Shown in pieces: positions 35,650-46,991 of a stretch of 60,000 bases of DNA (its first letter is position 1; every line of letters starts with the position of its first letter). Made by a program: the position numbers and the translations under genes. This DNA is from Strigamia acuminata. Its lineage: Eukaryota > Arthropoda > Chilopoda > Geophilomorpha > Linotaeniidae. The notes beneath the pieces are model-generated. The model was not told where the DNA came from. It worked only from the letters and a program-made list of their open reading frames with translations, and ran no database searches. The DNA is taken from assembly GCA_949358305.1 (NCBI GenBank), contig OX442320.1, forward strand, positions 10,992,259 through 11,052,258, in the 5' to 3' direction.

Positions 35650-35960
35650 CAGGTGTTTTGGACCAACCAACACTCCAAGGCCATTCTCAGCCACATCGTG
35701 CCCAACTTGACGCTCCAGAACGCCGCCAGTCGCTTGCGCCGAGTACGGAGACGGTCTTTCAAAGAGGTGGTCACGAAATCACGAATCTGATGGAACCGCG
35801 CAGCATCGCCGTCGATTGGGTCGGCAAACACATTTATTGGGTCGACTCTGGCGCCGGTAGTATCGGGATGGCAAATTTGGACGGATCGCAGAGGAAAACG
35901 TTGATTGCCGATTTATTGGACAAACCGCACGACGTCGTCGTTGCCCCCGAATCAAAGTCT
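35650..35960 (+). pseudogene. LRP-like YWTD beta-propeller piece
   Basis: The frame contains QVFWTNQHSKAI, then (from about 35,766) ITNLMEPRSIAVDWVGKHIY with WVDSGAGSIGMANLDGSQRK and a DKPHDVVVAPESK end. This is the classical repeat of LDL-receptor propellers, where Tyr/Trp-Val/Thr-Asp starts a blade. Only about two blades of six are present. It stops in an AT-rich stretch near 35,960; dynein coding starts at 36,118 with no further LRP exon. Confidence 0.8.
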
Positions 35961-36744
35961 GTTGAAAAATTTAATTTAATTTTAACGTTTAATTTTTTTT
36001 TAAATTTTTTTAAAATGGTGTGCCGATACCGGGTCGATCGGCCCACACTCACGCCGCGTTCGGCCGAAAACACCGCAGAAAAACGTGAAAAACAATTCTA
36101 CTTTTATCTTTTCCTAGGTAATCGAATTGGCTATGAAATCGTACGCCGAAAAGACGCGGGAAGAATGGGTTTTTATCTGGCCGGGTCAGCCCACCCTGTG
36201 CATAAGTCAATACTACTGGACCGCGGACATCCACGAAGCCATCGCGGAAGGCCAAGCCGCTCTGGAGCGTTATCTGTCGGTCAATAACGACCAGATCGAC
36301 AAAATAGTTCAATTAGTTGGCGGGAATCTGACGAAACAAGTGCGGACCACGCTCGGAGCGTTGGTGGTGCTCGATGTGCACGCCAGGCACGTGTTGGTGC
36401 TGATTGTGGCGGCGCAGATCACGAACGACAACGATTTCATGTGGTTGTTGCAACTGAGGTATTACTGGGAGGAAGAGAATGTGCTGACGCGCATGATCAA
36501 CTCGTCTCTGAATTACGGCTACGAATATGTGGGAAACACGCCGCGCTTGGTGATCACGCCGCTCACCGATCGCTGTTACGGACTCTGTTTGGTGCGCTGC
36601 AGCTGTTTCTCGGCGGGGAAAACGGAAACGACCAAGGATTTGGCCAAGGCCATAGCTAATTATTGCGTCGTGTTTAACTGCTCGGACGGATTGGATTACA
36701 TCGCGTTGGGCAAGTTCTTTAAGGTAAGGTTTCGGCATAGGCAA

Positions 36745-37002
36745 ATCCAGTTTTTTTGGAGTGAAAATTCAATTTTTCGGACTGAAAATTCAATTTTTCG
36801 GACTGAAATAGTGAAAATTTAATTTTTTGAACTGAAAATTCAATTTTTTGGACTGAAAATTCAATTTTTTGGACTGAAAATTCTAAAAATTCAATTTTTT
36901 GGACTGAAAATTCTAAAAATTCAATTTTTTGGACTGAAAATTCTAAAAATTTAATTTTTTGGACTGAAAATTCTAAAAATTCAATTTTTTGGACTGAAAA
37001 TG
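36745..37002. repeat. Intronic minisatellite in dynein
   Basis: Repeats of TTTTTTGGACTGAAAATTC with or without TAAAAATTCAA, unit about 22 or 36 bp, inside the AAA1 intron. The reverse-strand ORF with repeated QKIEF is an artefact. Confidence 0.9.
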
Positions 37003-38761
37003 CATGTCTTCTGGCTCCGCCCCTGGTTTCGGCAGCTTTTGCTCGGCTTATTCGGCTTATTTTCTTTTTCCTCAAGGAATTGGCGTCTTGCGGTGCATGG
37101 GCTTGTTTCGACGAGTTCAATCGGATCGACCTGGAAGTGCTGTCGGTCGTGGCGCAACAAATCCTGACCATCCAACGCGGAATTATAGCCGGAGCAGACG
37201 AGATTCTGTTGGAGGGAACCATCATCCATTTAGACAAAGCGTGCGCCGTGTTTATCACGATGAACCCTGGCTACGCGGGACGCTCGGAGTTGCCGGATAA
37301 CCTGAAGGCCCTTTTTCGACCCGTGGCCATGATGGTGCCGGACTACGCGTTGATTTCCGAGATCGTGCTCTATTCTTTTGGGTTTGATGTTGCGCTCAAT
37401 CACCAATGTGAATCTACCCAATAAATTTTTAGCCATTGATTTGGCGCTGTTCAATGTGAGATGACAATTGTGCATAGTTTTGTATAAAATGTGCAAATTT
37501 TAATACAAAAATGTGCATTTAAATTGATTTAAATTACTTTTTCAAAGGGTATTACGTCGTATTTATTTCCCGGCATCATTTTACCGGAAACCGACTACTC
37601 GCAACTCAACCGAGCCGTCGGAGATAACTGCGAGAAAACGAATCTGCAGAACACCCAAGTGTTTGTAATGAAATGCCAACAGGTAAATACAAAACCCGAT
37701 CAATTTTTTGTTTAACCCAAAATGACTAAAAACCCAACAAAACCTCTCACGTTCCAATCAGATCTACGAAATGATGATCGTCACCGTCAGGCACGGCTTC
37801 ATGATAATCGGGCTGCCCATGGGTGGCAAAACGTGCGCTTACCGCACTCTGGCGACTGCGTTGGGCGACATGAACGAAAGAGTAAAAAAATTAAAAATGT
37901 CTAATTATTTTTTTTTTTTTCAGGGTGAAAACGACGAACAGAAGGTGCAGATCACGATCATCAATCCAAAAGCCATCACAATGGGTCAGTTGTACGGCCA
38001 ATTCGATCCCATGACCCACGAATGGTCGGATGGAATCCGGATGGAATCCTAGCCGTCAGTTATCGCAATTTTGCCGTCTCGCCGGTACGCATTTGTTCCG
38101 TAAAGCGCCACGGTGTTACGGAAAATGATTCTCTTTAGACTCCGGATCGGAAATGGCTGATATTTGACGGTCCGGTCGACGCCATTTGGATCGAGAACGT
38201 GAACACGGTTTTGGACGACAATAAGAAATTGTGTTTGATGAGCGGGGAGATCATCCAGCTCGCTTCGACCACCAATTTGATCTTTGAGCCGATGGATTTG
38301 GAAGCGGCTTCACCCGCCACGGTGAATGATTCGTTGGTTTGAGTTGTTGGTTCGGGGTTTTTGATGGGAATTTTTAGGTGTCGCGATGCGGGATGATTTT
38401 TATGGAGTCGTCGTCGCTCGGGTGGCGGCCATTTTTGGCGTCGTGGCTGAATACGAATACGCTTCCGGAGCAAGTGAATGACGAGTTGCAGGAATATTAC
38501 GTGAGGTTGTTCGAGCGGTTTGTGCCCATTTTGATGCAGTTTATTCGAAAAAGTGGAGCTAAAGTAATGGATTTGCGTTTGGTTTGGTTTGATTTTTTTT
38601 TAGGGTTAAATATTGGTTTTTGTGGCAGGAATTGGTTCAGTCTTCGGATTCCAACTTGGCGATGTCTTTGCGGAATTTGTTGGATTGTTTTTTAATTAAA
38701 TTCAAAGACGAGAAATTCTCCAAACAAGTGACGGGAAAGGGGTTACAATAACTGTCGCGGA

Positions 38762-39885
38762 ATGAATGAGCGCTTATTCAGTCCACGGCTGATCATTCCG
38801 CGCCTGTTCAGTCGTGGTAATGAGAATTCCGCGCTCAGGCAATTCCAGAACTGAATAAGCGCGGAATTCTCTGCAGCACACCATTCCGCGCTTATTCAGT
38901 TCTTGAATTGCCTGAGCGCGGAATGGTGTGCTGTAGAGAATTCCGCGCTTATTCAGTTCTGGAATTGCAAGAACTGAATAAGCGCGGAATGGTGTTCTGT
39001 AGGAGACGGGAGGGGGCTTCACTGCAATGCGCGTTTGTTTAATTTTCGTCGTAATTTGCTGATTTCTTCCTTTTAACTAAATTTAATGAGAAATATAACG
39101 ACGCCAACGTTTTCAGCGGCAGATTACACATAGGATTCATGTGTTAAATATTCATAAAGGTCAATTTTGGAAATTAGTCTTTTTTTTAAATTTCAAAATT
39201 AAATTCTATTTTGGTCACGGCTTCCGCCAGGTAAAGCTCTAGTTTGTTTACAATTCGTGGTCAATCGAAATTCAAAATGAAAATGGTGAACATGACATAA
39301 ATCACCGATTTTTTACAGAAAAAATGACTACCGTATTTTATCAATTAAGAGCTGCGGCTCTTATTCAAAACTGCAATTTGTGTTAGCAATTACAATTTCG
39401 GTTTTCAAACATGCTGGTGGCGCCCAGATCGTGTCGTTAAACAAACATTTTTCAAGTGTGAGAACGTTTATCCAACGGACTTTCAACGTGGGAATACGTA
39501 CGAATACGTACGTATATTCAGCGGTGGATTGGTTTTGTACCTGTTCGTATTGTCCGCCGCAATAATCAAAAATAAACCCCAATTCAATGTCAATTCCGCG
39601 TTTATTCAGTTGCAATTATTTACCAATTCCGCGCTTATTCAGTTTGCAATCATTTACCAATTCCGCGCTTATTCAGTTTGCAATCATTTACCAATTCCGC
39701 GCTTATTCAGTTTGCAATCATTTACCAATTCCGCGCTTATTCAGTTAACAATGTTTACATTCCTCACTTATTCAACAATTGACTTCAAAATTCCGCTTCA
39801 TTTCGCGTTAGATCAGTTTACTGAAAACGGGTCTGTGAAAAAAAAAATTATTCCGCGCCAATTCATTTCGCGCCAGTTATGAAAC
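38762..39885. mobile_element. Composite inverted-repeat element in dynein intron
   Basis: 38,762-39,010 is a set of direct and inverted copies of ATTCCGCGCTTATTCAGTT able to form a long hairpin. 39,590-39,755 is four to five direct ~34-bp copies of AATTCCGCGCTTATTCAGTT plus TGCAATCATTTACC. Between them, 39,330-39,370 has a CCGTATTTTA..CTCTTATT palindrome like the MITE at 11,059. Both ends use the same word, so this may be one element of about 1.1 kb. It separates dynein exons ending at about 38,750 and starting at 40,164. Confidence 0.6.
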
Positions 39886-39954
39886 CCCCGGGAAAGGAAG
39901 TGAAAACATACTGCGAAGTAATTAAGTTGAGATTTTCAAATTTGTCACTTTTTA

Positions 39955-40155
39955 ATAGCTTTTTTTCTGCATTTTCCCCTTTTTTTCTGCATTTTTCACT
40001 TTTTAATCGCATTTTTCTGCATTTTTCACTTTTTAATCGCATTTTTCTGCATTTTTCGCATTTTTCTGCATTTTTCACTTTTTAATCGCTTTTTTCTGCA
40101 TTTTTCGCATTTTTCAGCATTTTTCACTTTTTAATCGCTTTTTTCTGCATTTTTA
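39955..40155. repeat. ~31-bp minisatellite
   Basis: Copies of TTTTTCACTTTTTAATCGCA plus TTTTTCTGCA, in the intron just before the exon at 40,164. Confidence 0.85.
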
Positions 40156-42229
40156 TTTGCCAGGGCGCCTTTTGGTTTTCCCTCACTTGGTCTATCGGAG
40201 CCACACTCGACTCAAACGGCCGGGATCATTTCAATCTCCTGTTTAAGGAGATCCAGAAGGTACATCAAAGAATTTAACTTTTAAAATGTTTTAAATTTTT
40301 TTTTTTTAAATTGTAAATTTAGGGGCCGTTATCGGACAAAACGAAAAAGAAGTATGCGTTGCTCGACTGGGTTCCGGCACCTCCGGACGTGTACGAGATG
40401 ACCATGCCGGACGAAGGGACAATCTACGATTACAAATTTGTCCGCGAAGACCGTCCGTGCAGATGGCAGCACTGGAACGAAACGATATTGGACACGCCTC
40501 CGATCGCACCGGAAGCCCAAATCCAAAACATAATCATCCCAACCGCCGAAACCGCTCGATGCACGGAACTACTCAAGCTATTAGTCTTCAACCAGAAACC
40601 CGTTCTGCTCCTCGGACCGACGGGCACCGGCAAATCCGTCTACGTAACCGTAAAAACGGAAATTAAAAATACAGAAATTGCAAACAATTAATTAATTAAT
40701 TAATATTTCTAGGAATTTCTATTGAAACGTTTGAATCAAAACTTGTTCCGACCACTCATCATCAATTTCTCGGCGCAAACGAGCGCGAATCAGACGCAGG
40801 ACATAATAATGATCAAACTGGACAAACGGCGGAAAGGCGTGTTCGGGCCCCCGATGGGCAAAAAAGTGATCATCTTCGTGGACGACCTCAACATGCCCGT
40901 GCGCGAGACGTACGGCGCGCAACCGCCCATCGAAATACTCAGGCAGTGGCTCAACCATTGGAATTGGTACGACCGGAAGGAGGTCATCGCCATGGGGCCG
41001 CCGGGCGGCGGGCGCAATCCGGTCACGCCGCGGTTTCTGCGCCGTTTTAACCAAATCACGTGATGATGACCATTTTTAAGAGCATCATGAGGTGGCATTT
41101 GGACACCAAGTAATTAATTTAATTTAATTTAATTTAATTTAATTTAAATTTTAATTTAATTAATTTTTTTGTTTGTAATTTAATTTAATTGATTTTTTGT
41201 TTGTAGGGGTTTTAGTAAGGAATTTAATCCGGCTAAGGATCAGCTGATTGAAGCGACGCCCACGAAGTCTCACTACCTGTTTAATTTGCGAGATTTTACG
41301 AGAGTGATGCAGGGCGTTCTGTTTTCCGTTCCGGAGACGATGAAAAATTTGGACGCGATGAAACGACTGTGGGTACACGAGGTGTTTGTCTCCCGTTGAT
41401 AGAGAAATGAGAAATTTGTTTTTATGTTTACTCATTCTTATGTTTTGTATTTTTTAGATTATGCGCGTTTATTATGACCGAGCGAGCATGGCTTTTCTCC
41501 TGCATCTACCAAGTGAGCCAGGACAGACTAGAAATTGATTTGAGCGAACTCTGCTCGCGGTTTGTCACGGCCGAGGATGATGGAGTGGTAAACACAACCA
41601 ACAAGCAACAAGCAACAAGCAACCCCTGATACTTCGCTGCAGAGCAAAGTACAGTATTACAGTGAAGCATCAGAAATATTTTTTTTAAAAAATTTCTTTG
41701 ATTTTTAGATCGTGGAGAACGATTTGCGAAGTTTGATGTGCTGCGATTTCGCGGAAAAAGGGAACAACCGATATTACTCGGAAGTTGTGGATTTGCACGC
41801 GTTGCGAGTGGTGGCCGAGGGGTACTTGAACGACTTCAACAGTCAGAGCAAGAAGCCGATGCGATTGGTTCTTTTCAAGTAAATTGAAGCGAGAGGTTGG
41901 AAATGTGATTTGAAATGCGATTTTGTGTTTTGGCAGATTTGCGATCGAACATTTGTGTCGCATCGCTCGCGTCGTCAAGCAGCCGAGCGGGCATGCGCTG
42001 CTGGTGGGCGTCGGCGGGTCCGGCAGGCAATCGCTGACGCGTCTGGCGTCTGGCGCACATAATGGAATACGACGTGTTCCAGATCGAAATCACGAAAACG
42101 TACTCGATGGTTGAGTGGCGCGATGACATGAAGCACCTCCTGCAAAAGTCCACTTATACGGAACAACATATGGCGTTCCTTTTCACCGACACTTTGGATG
42201 TTTGTTGGAGAATTTATCTTTTTTTCTCT

Positions 42230-42660
42230 CGCTAGCTCTTCGCAATTGTTCCGAAATGATCATCGACGACATTGTCGTGAATAGTATGATCTGCGATGGA
42301 CACAACGATTGCTGGGATCGATCCGACGAACAAGATTGTTTCACGGGTTCGTAACGGCTCGAATCGAAATCAATGAATGCGTGGTTGATTTTTTGTTTTG
42401 TTTTTTTGAAGCTGGGTCAACTACGTGTCCGGCAAATGCGCTTTAGTGTCGGAACGGGCGTTGTATACCCGTTAATTGGCGGTGCGATCGCGACGACGAT
42501 TGCAACGATGCGGAAAACGGAGGCTTGAGCTCGGATGAACAGAATTGCAGTAATTTAATTTCGATTTAATTTTGTGTTTTAAATTTTTTTTTTTTCAGAA
42601 TACACGTGCAGACCGGACCAATTTAGATGTAATTCGCCGAATTGCATCCCCGCCACCAAA
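42230..42660 (+). pseudogene. LDLa block, copy 1
   Basis: Begins directly after the dynein fragment. LDLa modules: [15 protein letters not shown] with [17 protein letters not shown] (internally shortened, 42,240-42,343), then CPANALQCRNGRC with [20 protein letters not shown] (42,425-42,550), the fullest version of this module in the window, then [18 protein letters not shown] (42,600-42,655) cut at its Trp. Introns with TTTTAG/TTTCAG acceptors lie between. Matches two further copies at 44.3 and 47.1 kb. Confidence 0.75.
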
Positions 42661-42837
42661 CGAACGCATGAATAATGCAACAAATAGCAAAGAAAAGAAA
42701 AGAACTGCGCAATACTGTATGCCATCAATGTCAATCACCAATCACCAAGCGCGGTGCTCGTGTCCACTTTTGCATTTGCCATTTTGACCTAATTGAACAA
42801 ATTTAATTTTTTTAAATTCTAGCAAAGAAGAAAAATA

Positions 42838-43140
42838 ATGCAATATCACAGTGGATACGGCTGGAATGTGCAAGATGGCGCCTTCTATCGCCAGCGGATT
42901 GAGTCATTTGCGTATGGAAATTGTGGGGACTCAATTCGGGGTAATGAGGAAATGTGGGGAAAAGTGGATTTTTTTGGTAGATTTTCATTTTTTTGCGTTT
43001 TATTTTCATTTTTTTAAGGGAAACCCGTCATTGCTCATCGCGATTTGAAATTGTACCTGTGTCATCGCTGATTTGGGGCTTGCCGTCCGCCATGATGCTG
43101 CTACGGACACCGTTGATATCCTGCCAAGGTTTTGTGCTGC
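42838..43140 (+). pseudogene. Type I TGF-beta/activin receptor kinase fragment
   Basis: One exon encodes MAPSIASGLSHLRMEIVGTQ before a GTAATG donor; the next (from about 43,019) encodes [11 protein letters not shown], then after loss of about ten codons [25 protein letters not shown] is the catalytic loop, and DLG is the type I receptor version of DFG. The lost segment normally carries the Asn that helps bind Mg2+, so the kinase could not work. Sequence after 43,140 is unrelated. Only about 90 residues of the kinase domain remain. Confidence 0.85.
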
Positions 43141-43369
43141 AGAGTAATTGCTTCGGAATTTTATGGCCATGTGGATGGATAGCTGTTTTCGTTTGTTGTT
43201 TTTTGTTTGTTTTTTCATGTTTTTGCTTTATCGTTTCAGACACTTCGAATGCGGTGTTAGTGCCGTCTCCTGCGGGTCCGTGAATGTTGGAAGTGCACGT
43301 GGATTGATCATTGTTGTGGGGCCCCGCGCGCGAGTGCTTGAAAGTAGTGTCGATATATGTGCAGATACA

Positions 43370-43560
43370 ATACAAATTAAAAATACAAATAAAAAAATAC
43401 AAATAAACAAATACAAATACAAAAATACAAAACAAAAATACAAATAAAAAAATACAAATAAAAAAATATAAAACAAAAATACAAATAAAAAAATACAAAT
43501 AAAAAAATACAAAAAAACAACAAAAAATACAAAAATACATAAATACAAATAAAAACTAAT
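43370..43560. repeat. A-rich minisatellite, second locus
   Basis: AAATACAAATAAAAAAATAC-type units, like 31,290-32,152. Confidence 0.9.
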
Positions 43561-43617
43561 AAACATCTAATAAATCGTGTTTTTCGGAGATCTTGCAAAA
43601 AAAAAAAAAATAAACAT

Positions 43618-43872
43618 AGGTGTTGCACAGGTGTTGCATAAGTGTTGCATTAGTGTTGCATAAGTGTTGCATAGGTGTTTCTAAGTGTTGCATAGGTGTT
43701 GCAAAGTATTGCATAGATGTTGCAATGGTTGTATAGGTATTGCATAAGTGTTGCATAGGTGTTTCTAAGTGTTGCTTGGGTGTTGCATAGGTATTGCATA
43801 GGTGTTGTATAGTGTTGCTTAGATGTTGCATGGGTGTTGTATAGTGTCAAGTGTTGTATAGGTTTTGTATAG
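43618..43872. repeat. 11-bp minisatellite
   Basis: More than twenty copies of GTGTTGCATAG and close variants (GTATTGCATAG, GTGTTTCTAA), immediately before an LDLa exon. Confidence 0.95.
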
Positions 43873-43875
43873 AAA

Positions 43876-44715
43876 ACCAACTGCTCGAGCTTGGAATTGG
43901 GTTGCATTCCGTTTCACTTCACGTGCGACAATATGGCCGAATGTCTGGACAGCAGCGACGAGGAACTCACTTTTTGCGGTAAATTCAAAATAAATGTTTT
44001 TTTATTGAGATTAATTTATTTGAAAGCAGCCACGCGGTCGTGTCGAGACTCGAGAGGGTTATTATGATTGCACACAACAATCGCTGCGTGTTGCGAGGGA
44101 AAATGTGCAACGAGGAAGACGATTGTGGCGATTTTAGCGGCGAATACAATTGCACTTGTTCGGACGATCAGTTCATGTGCATCAACAAGGCGCATCGTTG
44201 CGATTTTGACCCCGACTGTCCCGACGTGAGCGACGAAATAGATTGCCGTAAGCTTTGCCCGATCGGTTTTGATGTTTGTTCGAAAATTAATCCGTTTTTC
44301 TCTCGCTAGCCCCTCGCAATTGTTCCGAAATGATCATCGACTACATTGTCGTAAATAGTAATTGCGACCACACGACCGCATGCATTCATCGTCACTGGAT
44401 CTGCGATGGATGCAACGATTGCTGGGATCGATCTGACGAACAAGATTGTCCCACGGGTTCGTAATGGCTCGAATCGAAATAAATAAATAAATGCGTGGTT
44501 AATGTTTTTTTTTTAGGTTGGGTCAACCACGTGTCTGGCAAATGCGTTCCAGTGTCGGAATGGGCGTTGTACACCCGACGACAGTGATGCAGAAAGCGGA
44601 GGCTTGAGTTCGGATGAACAGAATTGCAGAAATCTAATTTTGATTTAATTTTTTTTTTTGAAAAATTGTTTATTTTGTATTTTTTAAGAATACATACATG
44701 CAGACCGGACCGGAC
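43876..44715 (+). pseudogene. LDLa block, copy 2
   Basis: Modules in order: [18 protein letters not shown] with [11 protein letters not shown] (43,878-43,980); a diverged one (44,030-44,140); [20 protein letters not shown] with [10 protein letters not shown] (44,150-44,250); [14 protein letters not shown] with [10 protein letters not shown] and [11 protein letters not shown] (44,315-44,457); [15 protein letters not shown] joined to DDSDAESGG (44,530-44,628), missing the Trp-Lys-Cys-Asp centre; and a start of CRPD near 44,698 where a GGACC repeat breaks it. Membrane or secreted LRP-like origin. Confidence 0.75.
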
Positions 44716-44789
44716 CGGACCGAACCGATTGGGGCGACCGTCCGCACATTGGCAAAGCGGGCGTGGACGGAAGTCCACTCACGAGCGCT

Positions 44790-45095
44790 CGTAACGAAGG
44801 AGGAAGTGGTCGAACTGCAGGAGACGACTGCGATGATTAAGAAAATGGAGGCACAAAAACCGAGGAAACCGAATTAACGATCAAAAGAAGGTGCAGAAAG
44901 AAACGGCCAAAGAAATGAGAGAACCAAAAACGATTCAAAAGGTGAAGAAAGTAACGGAGAATAAAAGCCAAAACGAATAACAACCGAAGTAAAAATTGAG
45001 AAATTGAGCGGTTTTGTTACTGAAGAGGAAGAAAAGAGTTAAGTAAAGCAGAAGAAATTGCCGACAGAAGAAGCGAAGCGGCGAAGACAATATTC
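44790..45095 (+). pseudogene. Third copy of the titin-like charged exon
   Basis: 44,796-44,860 matches 33,100-33,150 and 32,157-32,200 (GGAAGTGGTCGAACTGCAGG, then ACGACTGCGATGATTAAGAA). It continues Lys/Glu-rich with several stops (TAA at about 44,875 and later). Confidence 0.65.
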
Positions 45096-45483
45096 TCCAT
45101 GCAAGAGAGTTTGAATGTATGTTGTTGAAATTGATAGTATGCTGAACGATTTCACTTGACGGTTTCTCAGGTGGAGTCGTCGTTTAAAGATTTAACAGAG
45201 TATTGCGATTTTCTTGCGTAGGGAAGCAATAGAGGTAGGGCAAATTATTGCTGACATTTGTGTGGGTGAATTTGATAGAAAATGAGTTGCAAAATCAATG
45301 AGATGTTGCGAAAGGTGAAATTGTTGCTCACAGCTTTCACCGTTTCAGATTGCGAGATGGAAATATTTTGTTGAGAAAGAAATCGTTTCAGAAAGCGAAC
45401 AGAAGGTTTTTAAACAAATGTATTCACCTGCAGAATCGAAAGCCAAAGATAGATAGGGTGAGAAAGTAAAGCTAAAGTTGAAG

Positions 45484-46680
45484 CAGAGGCCATTGAGATA
45501 GATAGATGTCCGAAATTGTAGATGTACTGCAACATTTGGATCTCTGCCATAGTAATATAAGACAAATTAAAAAATATGAATCGTGGCCATTCTGGGAATT
45601 GTTTTGGAAGAAGGTGAAGGAAGCCGCACCAAAGAACTTTCAACAAAGTAAGTCGGAAAAACAAAAGACTAAATTTCTGGTTCGAAGAGTGTCTGTCTGA
45701 CATTTATTTGTATGTTTGTAGTTTGTGCATCAGGATTAGTTTGCTTTTCTGCTTCTTCAAATGGACCAGAGAGGTGGAATTTGATGTTTACATACATTCA
45801 GTACTTTGTTTAATAGTTTTTAATTTGACACATTTCTCTCGTGGACAGATAACACGAATAATTTAACCAAATAGAAAGTTTTATATCTCGGATCATTTTA
45901 AATGGGAACGTTGCTGCGGATACTTTCTACTACGTGAATGAATTGTATGTTATGTTCTTATCTTTCGTTGTATCTCTGTATTTAGCGGTTTACTGGTCGC
46001 TTATGTGTTCTTCGAGAGAGTTAGCAGAACGGGATATAATTGAGTTTCATCGATATTTAAGGTAAATGCATTTATAAAGTGTAATTTTAATTTAATTTAA
46101 TGTTGGTTTGGTTTTTTTTTAGTCTCATGCACAAACAAATCGAATAATTCCATTTGATATCCATTCAAGTGTATTGTTGAGGAGAGTCATAAGTGCTTGG
46201 AATAATGACTGGATACGTGTTAGCTTTAAAGAACGAGATGTCGTCTTTTACGAATGAGGTAAAATCATTTCTTTGATAGAAAGTGGCAATACTTGGGTGG
46301 GTGGTTGGCACTGTGTTGACCATGAGCGTGCTGTTTGGATTTAGCGAGTTTATTTCGAGTGGCACCAGTACGTCGATAGCGGAAAGATGTTTGTACTGCG
46401 ATCGAGGACTGTCTCGGAAAGTAAAAAGTTTGTTTTAGGATTCGTTGATTTACATTTGTTCGGGAGAGCATTAGTTCCATTAGGAAGATTAACTTATTGC
46501 GCTTATGCTATAATATGTTAATGTTTTCTGCATCGAGGGGGCAGAGTACATTTAGTTCTATTTGGATAGTAGTGAGCAGTTTATTTTTGTTCTAATTGCT
46601 CTTATTTATTCTTTATCTTTATTTTAGATATTTTTTTGAATATGAGGCCAGAGCTGAGGAAGATGAACATCTTGAAGCAT
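45484..46680 (+). repeat. Inverted-repeat arm 1, with exon relics
   Basis: Plus-strand copy of the sequence found reversed at 51,570-52,745. Exon pieces: LQHLDLCHSNIRQIKKYES followed by WPFWELFWKK (45,528-45,650); a hydrophobic one, NELYVMFLSFVVSLYLAVYW then SLMCSSRELAERD (45,940-46,070); and LMHKQIE (46,122-46,150). An additional ~330 bp (46,215-46,545) is absent from the other arm. This copy has a TAA in the last exon where arm 2 reads EDF. Confidence 0.8.
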
Positions 46681-46689
46681 GAAGAAATT

Positions 46690-46985
46690 AAACGTTTATT
46701 AATATTAATATTAGATTGTGTTAGTTGTAAAATAACTAGGGTATTTAGTTTATATTATTGTTTTTTTAAAATTTATTTAAAAAGTTTTTGAAATGTAGAT
46801 TTTCAATATCTTATGTAGATTGTCTGATCGTAGATCTTATTTATTTTAACAAATTTATAGCATTGAATAATTGCTGTTAAATGCGTGTGTAACTTAGAAT
46901 GGATGTGTGGTTTGAATATTGTAGCATGAACTGTTGGTCTTAATTAAGCTTAAATAAATTAAAACAGTTTAAGTTTTTTAATTGT
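46690..46985. other. AT-rich, no gene seen
   Basis: No open exon; separates the inverted-repeat arm from an LDLa copy whose left edge is abrupt at about 46,992. Confidence 0.4.
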
Positions 46986-46991
46986 TCATGT

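Larger units (their letters stand above)
36118..42202 (+). pseudogene. Axonemal dynein heavy chain, AAA1-AAA4 region
   Basis: About 13 exons in natural order, closest in my judgement to the inner-arm DNAH3/7/12 group. 36,118-36,723 covers the linker end and AAA1 (RLVITPLTDRC, CVVFNCSDGLDYIALGKFFK); 37,080-37,410 continues AAA1 ([15 protein letters not shown]); 37,549-38,563 is AAA2 with GLPMGGKT and LGWRPF; 40,164-41,100 is AAA3 with GPTGTGKS and [10 protein letters not shown]; 41,215-42,202 reaches AAA4 with GVGGSGRQS. Breaks: the AAA1 Walker A is deleted near 36,586-36,615; an extra base at 37,080; an 11-nt tandem duplication at 38,028-38,049; lost codons and stops near 41,060; a 7-nt tandem duplication at 42,042-42,055. 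It stops after FTDTLD. Stalk, AAA5-6 and tail are absent. Confidence 0.9.

Noticed and set aside
36118-42202. Functional dynein gene with sequencing errors only
   Set aside because: Missing Walker A, 11-nt and 7-nt tandem duplications, lost codons and absence of tail, stalk and AAA5-6 exceed what homopolymer errors explain, although some one-base shifts could be errors.
43028-43628. Minus-strand ORFs across the A-rich tract at 43.4 kb
   Set aside because: Repeat artefact, antisense to the recognised receptor kinase fragment.
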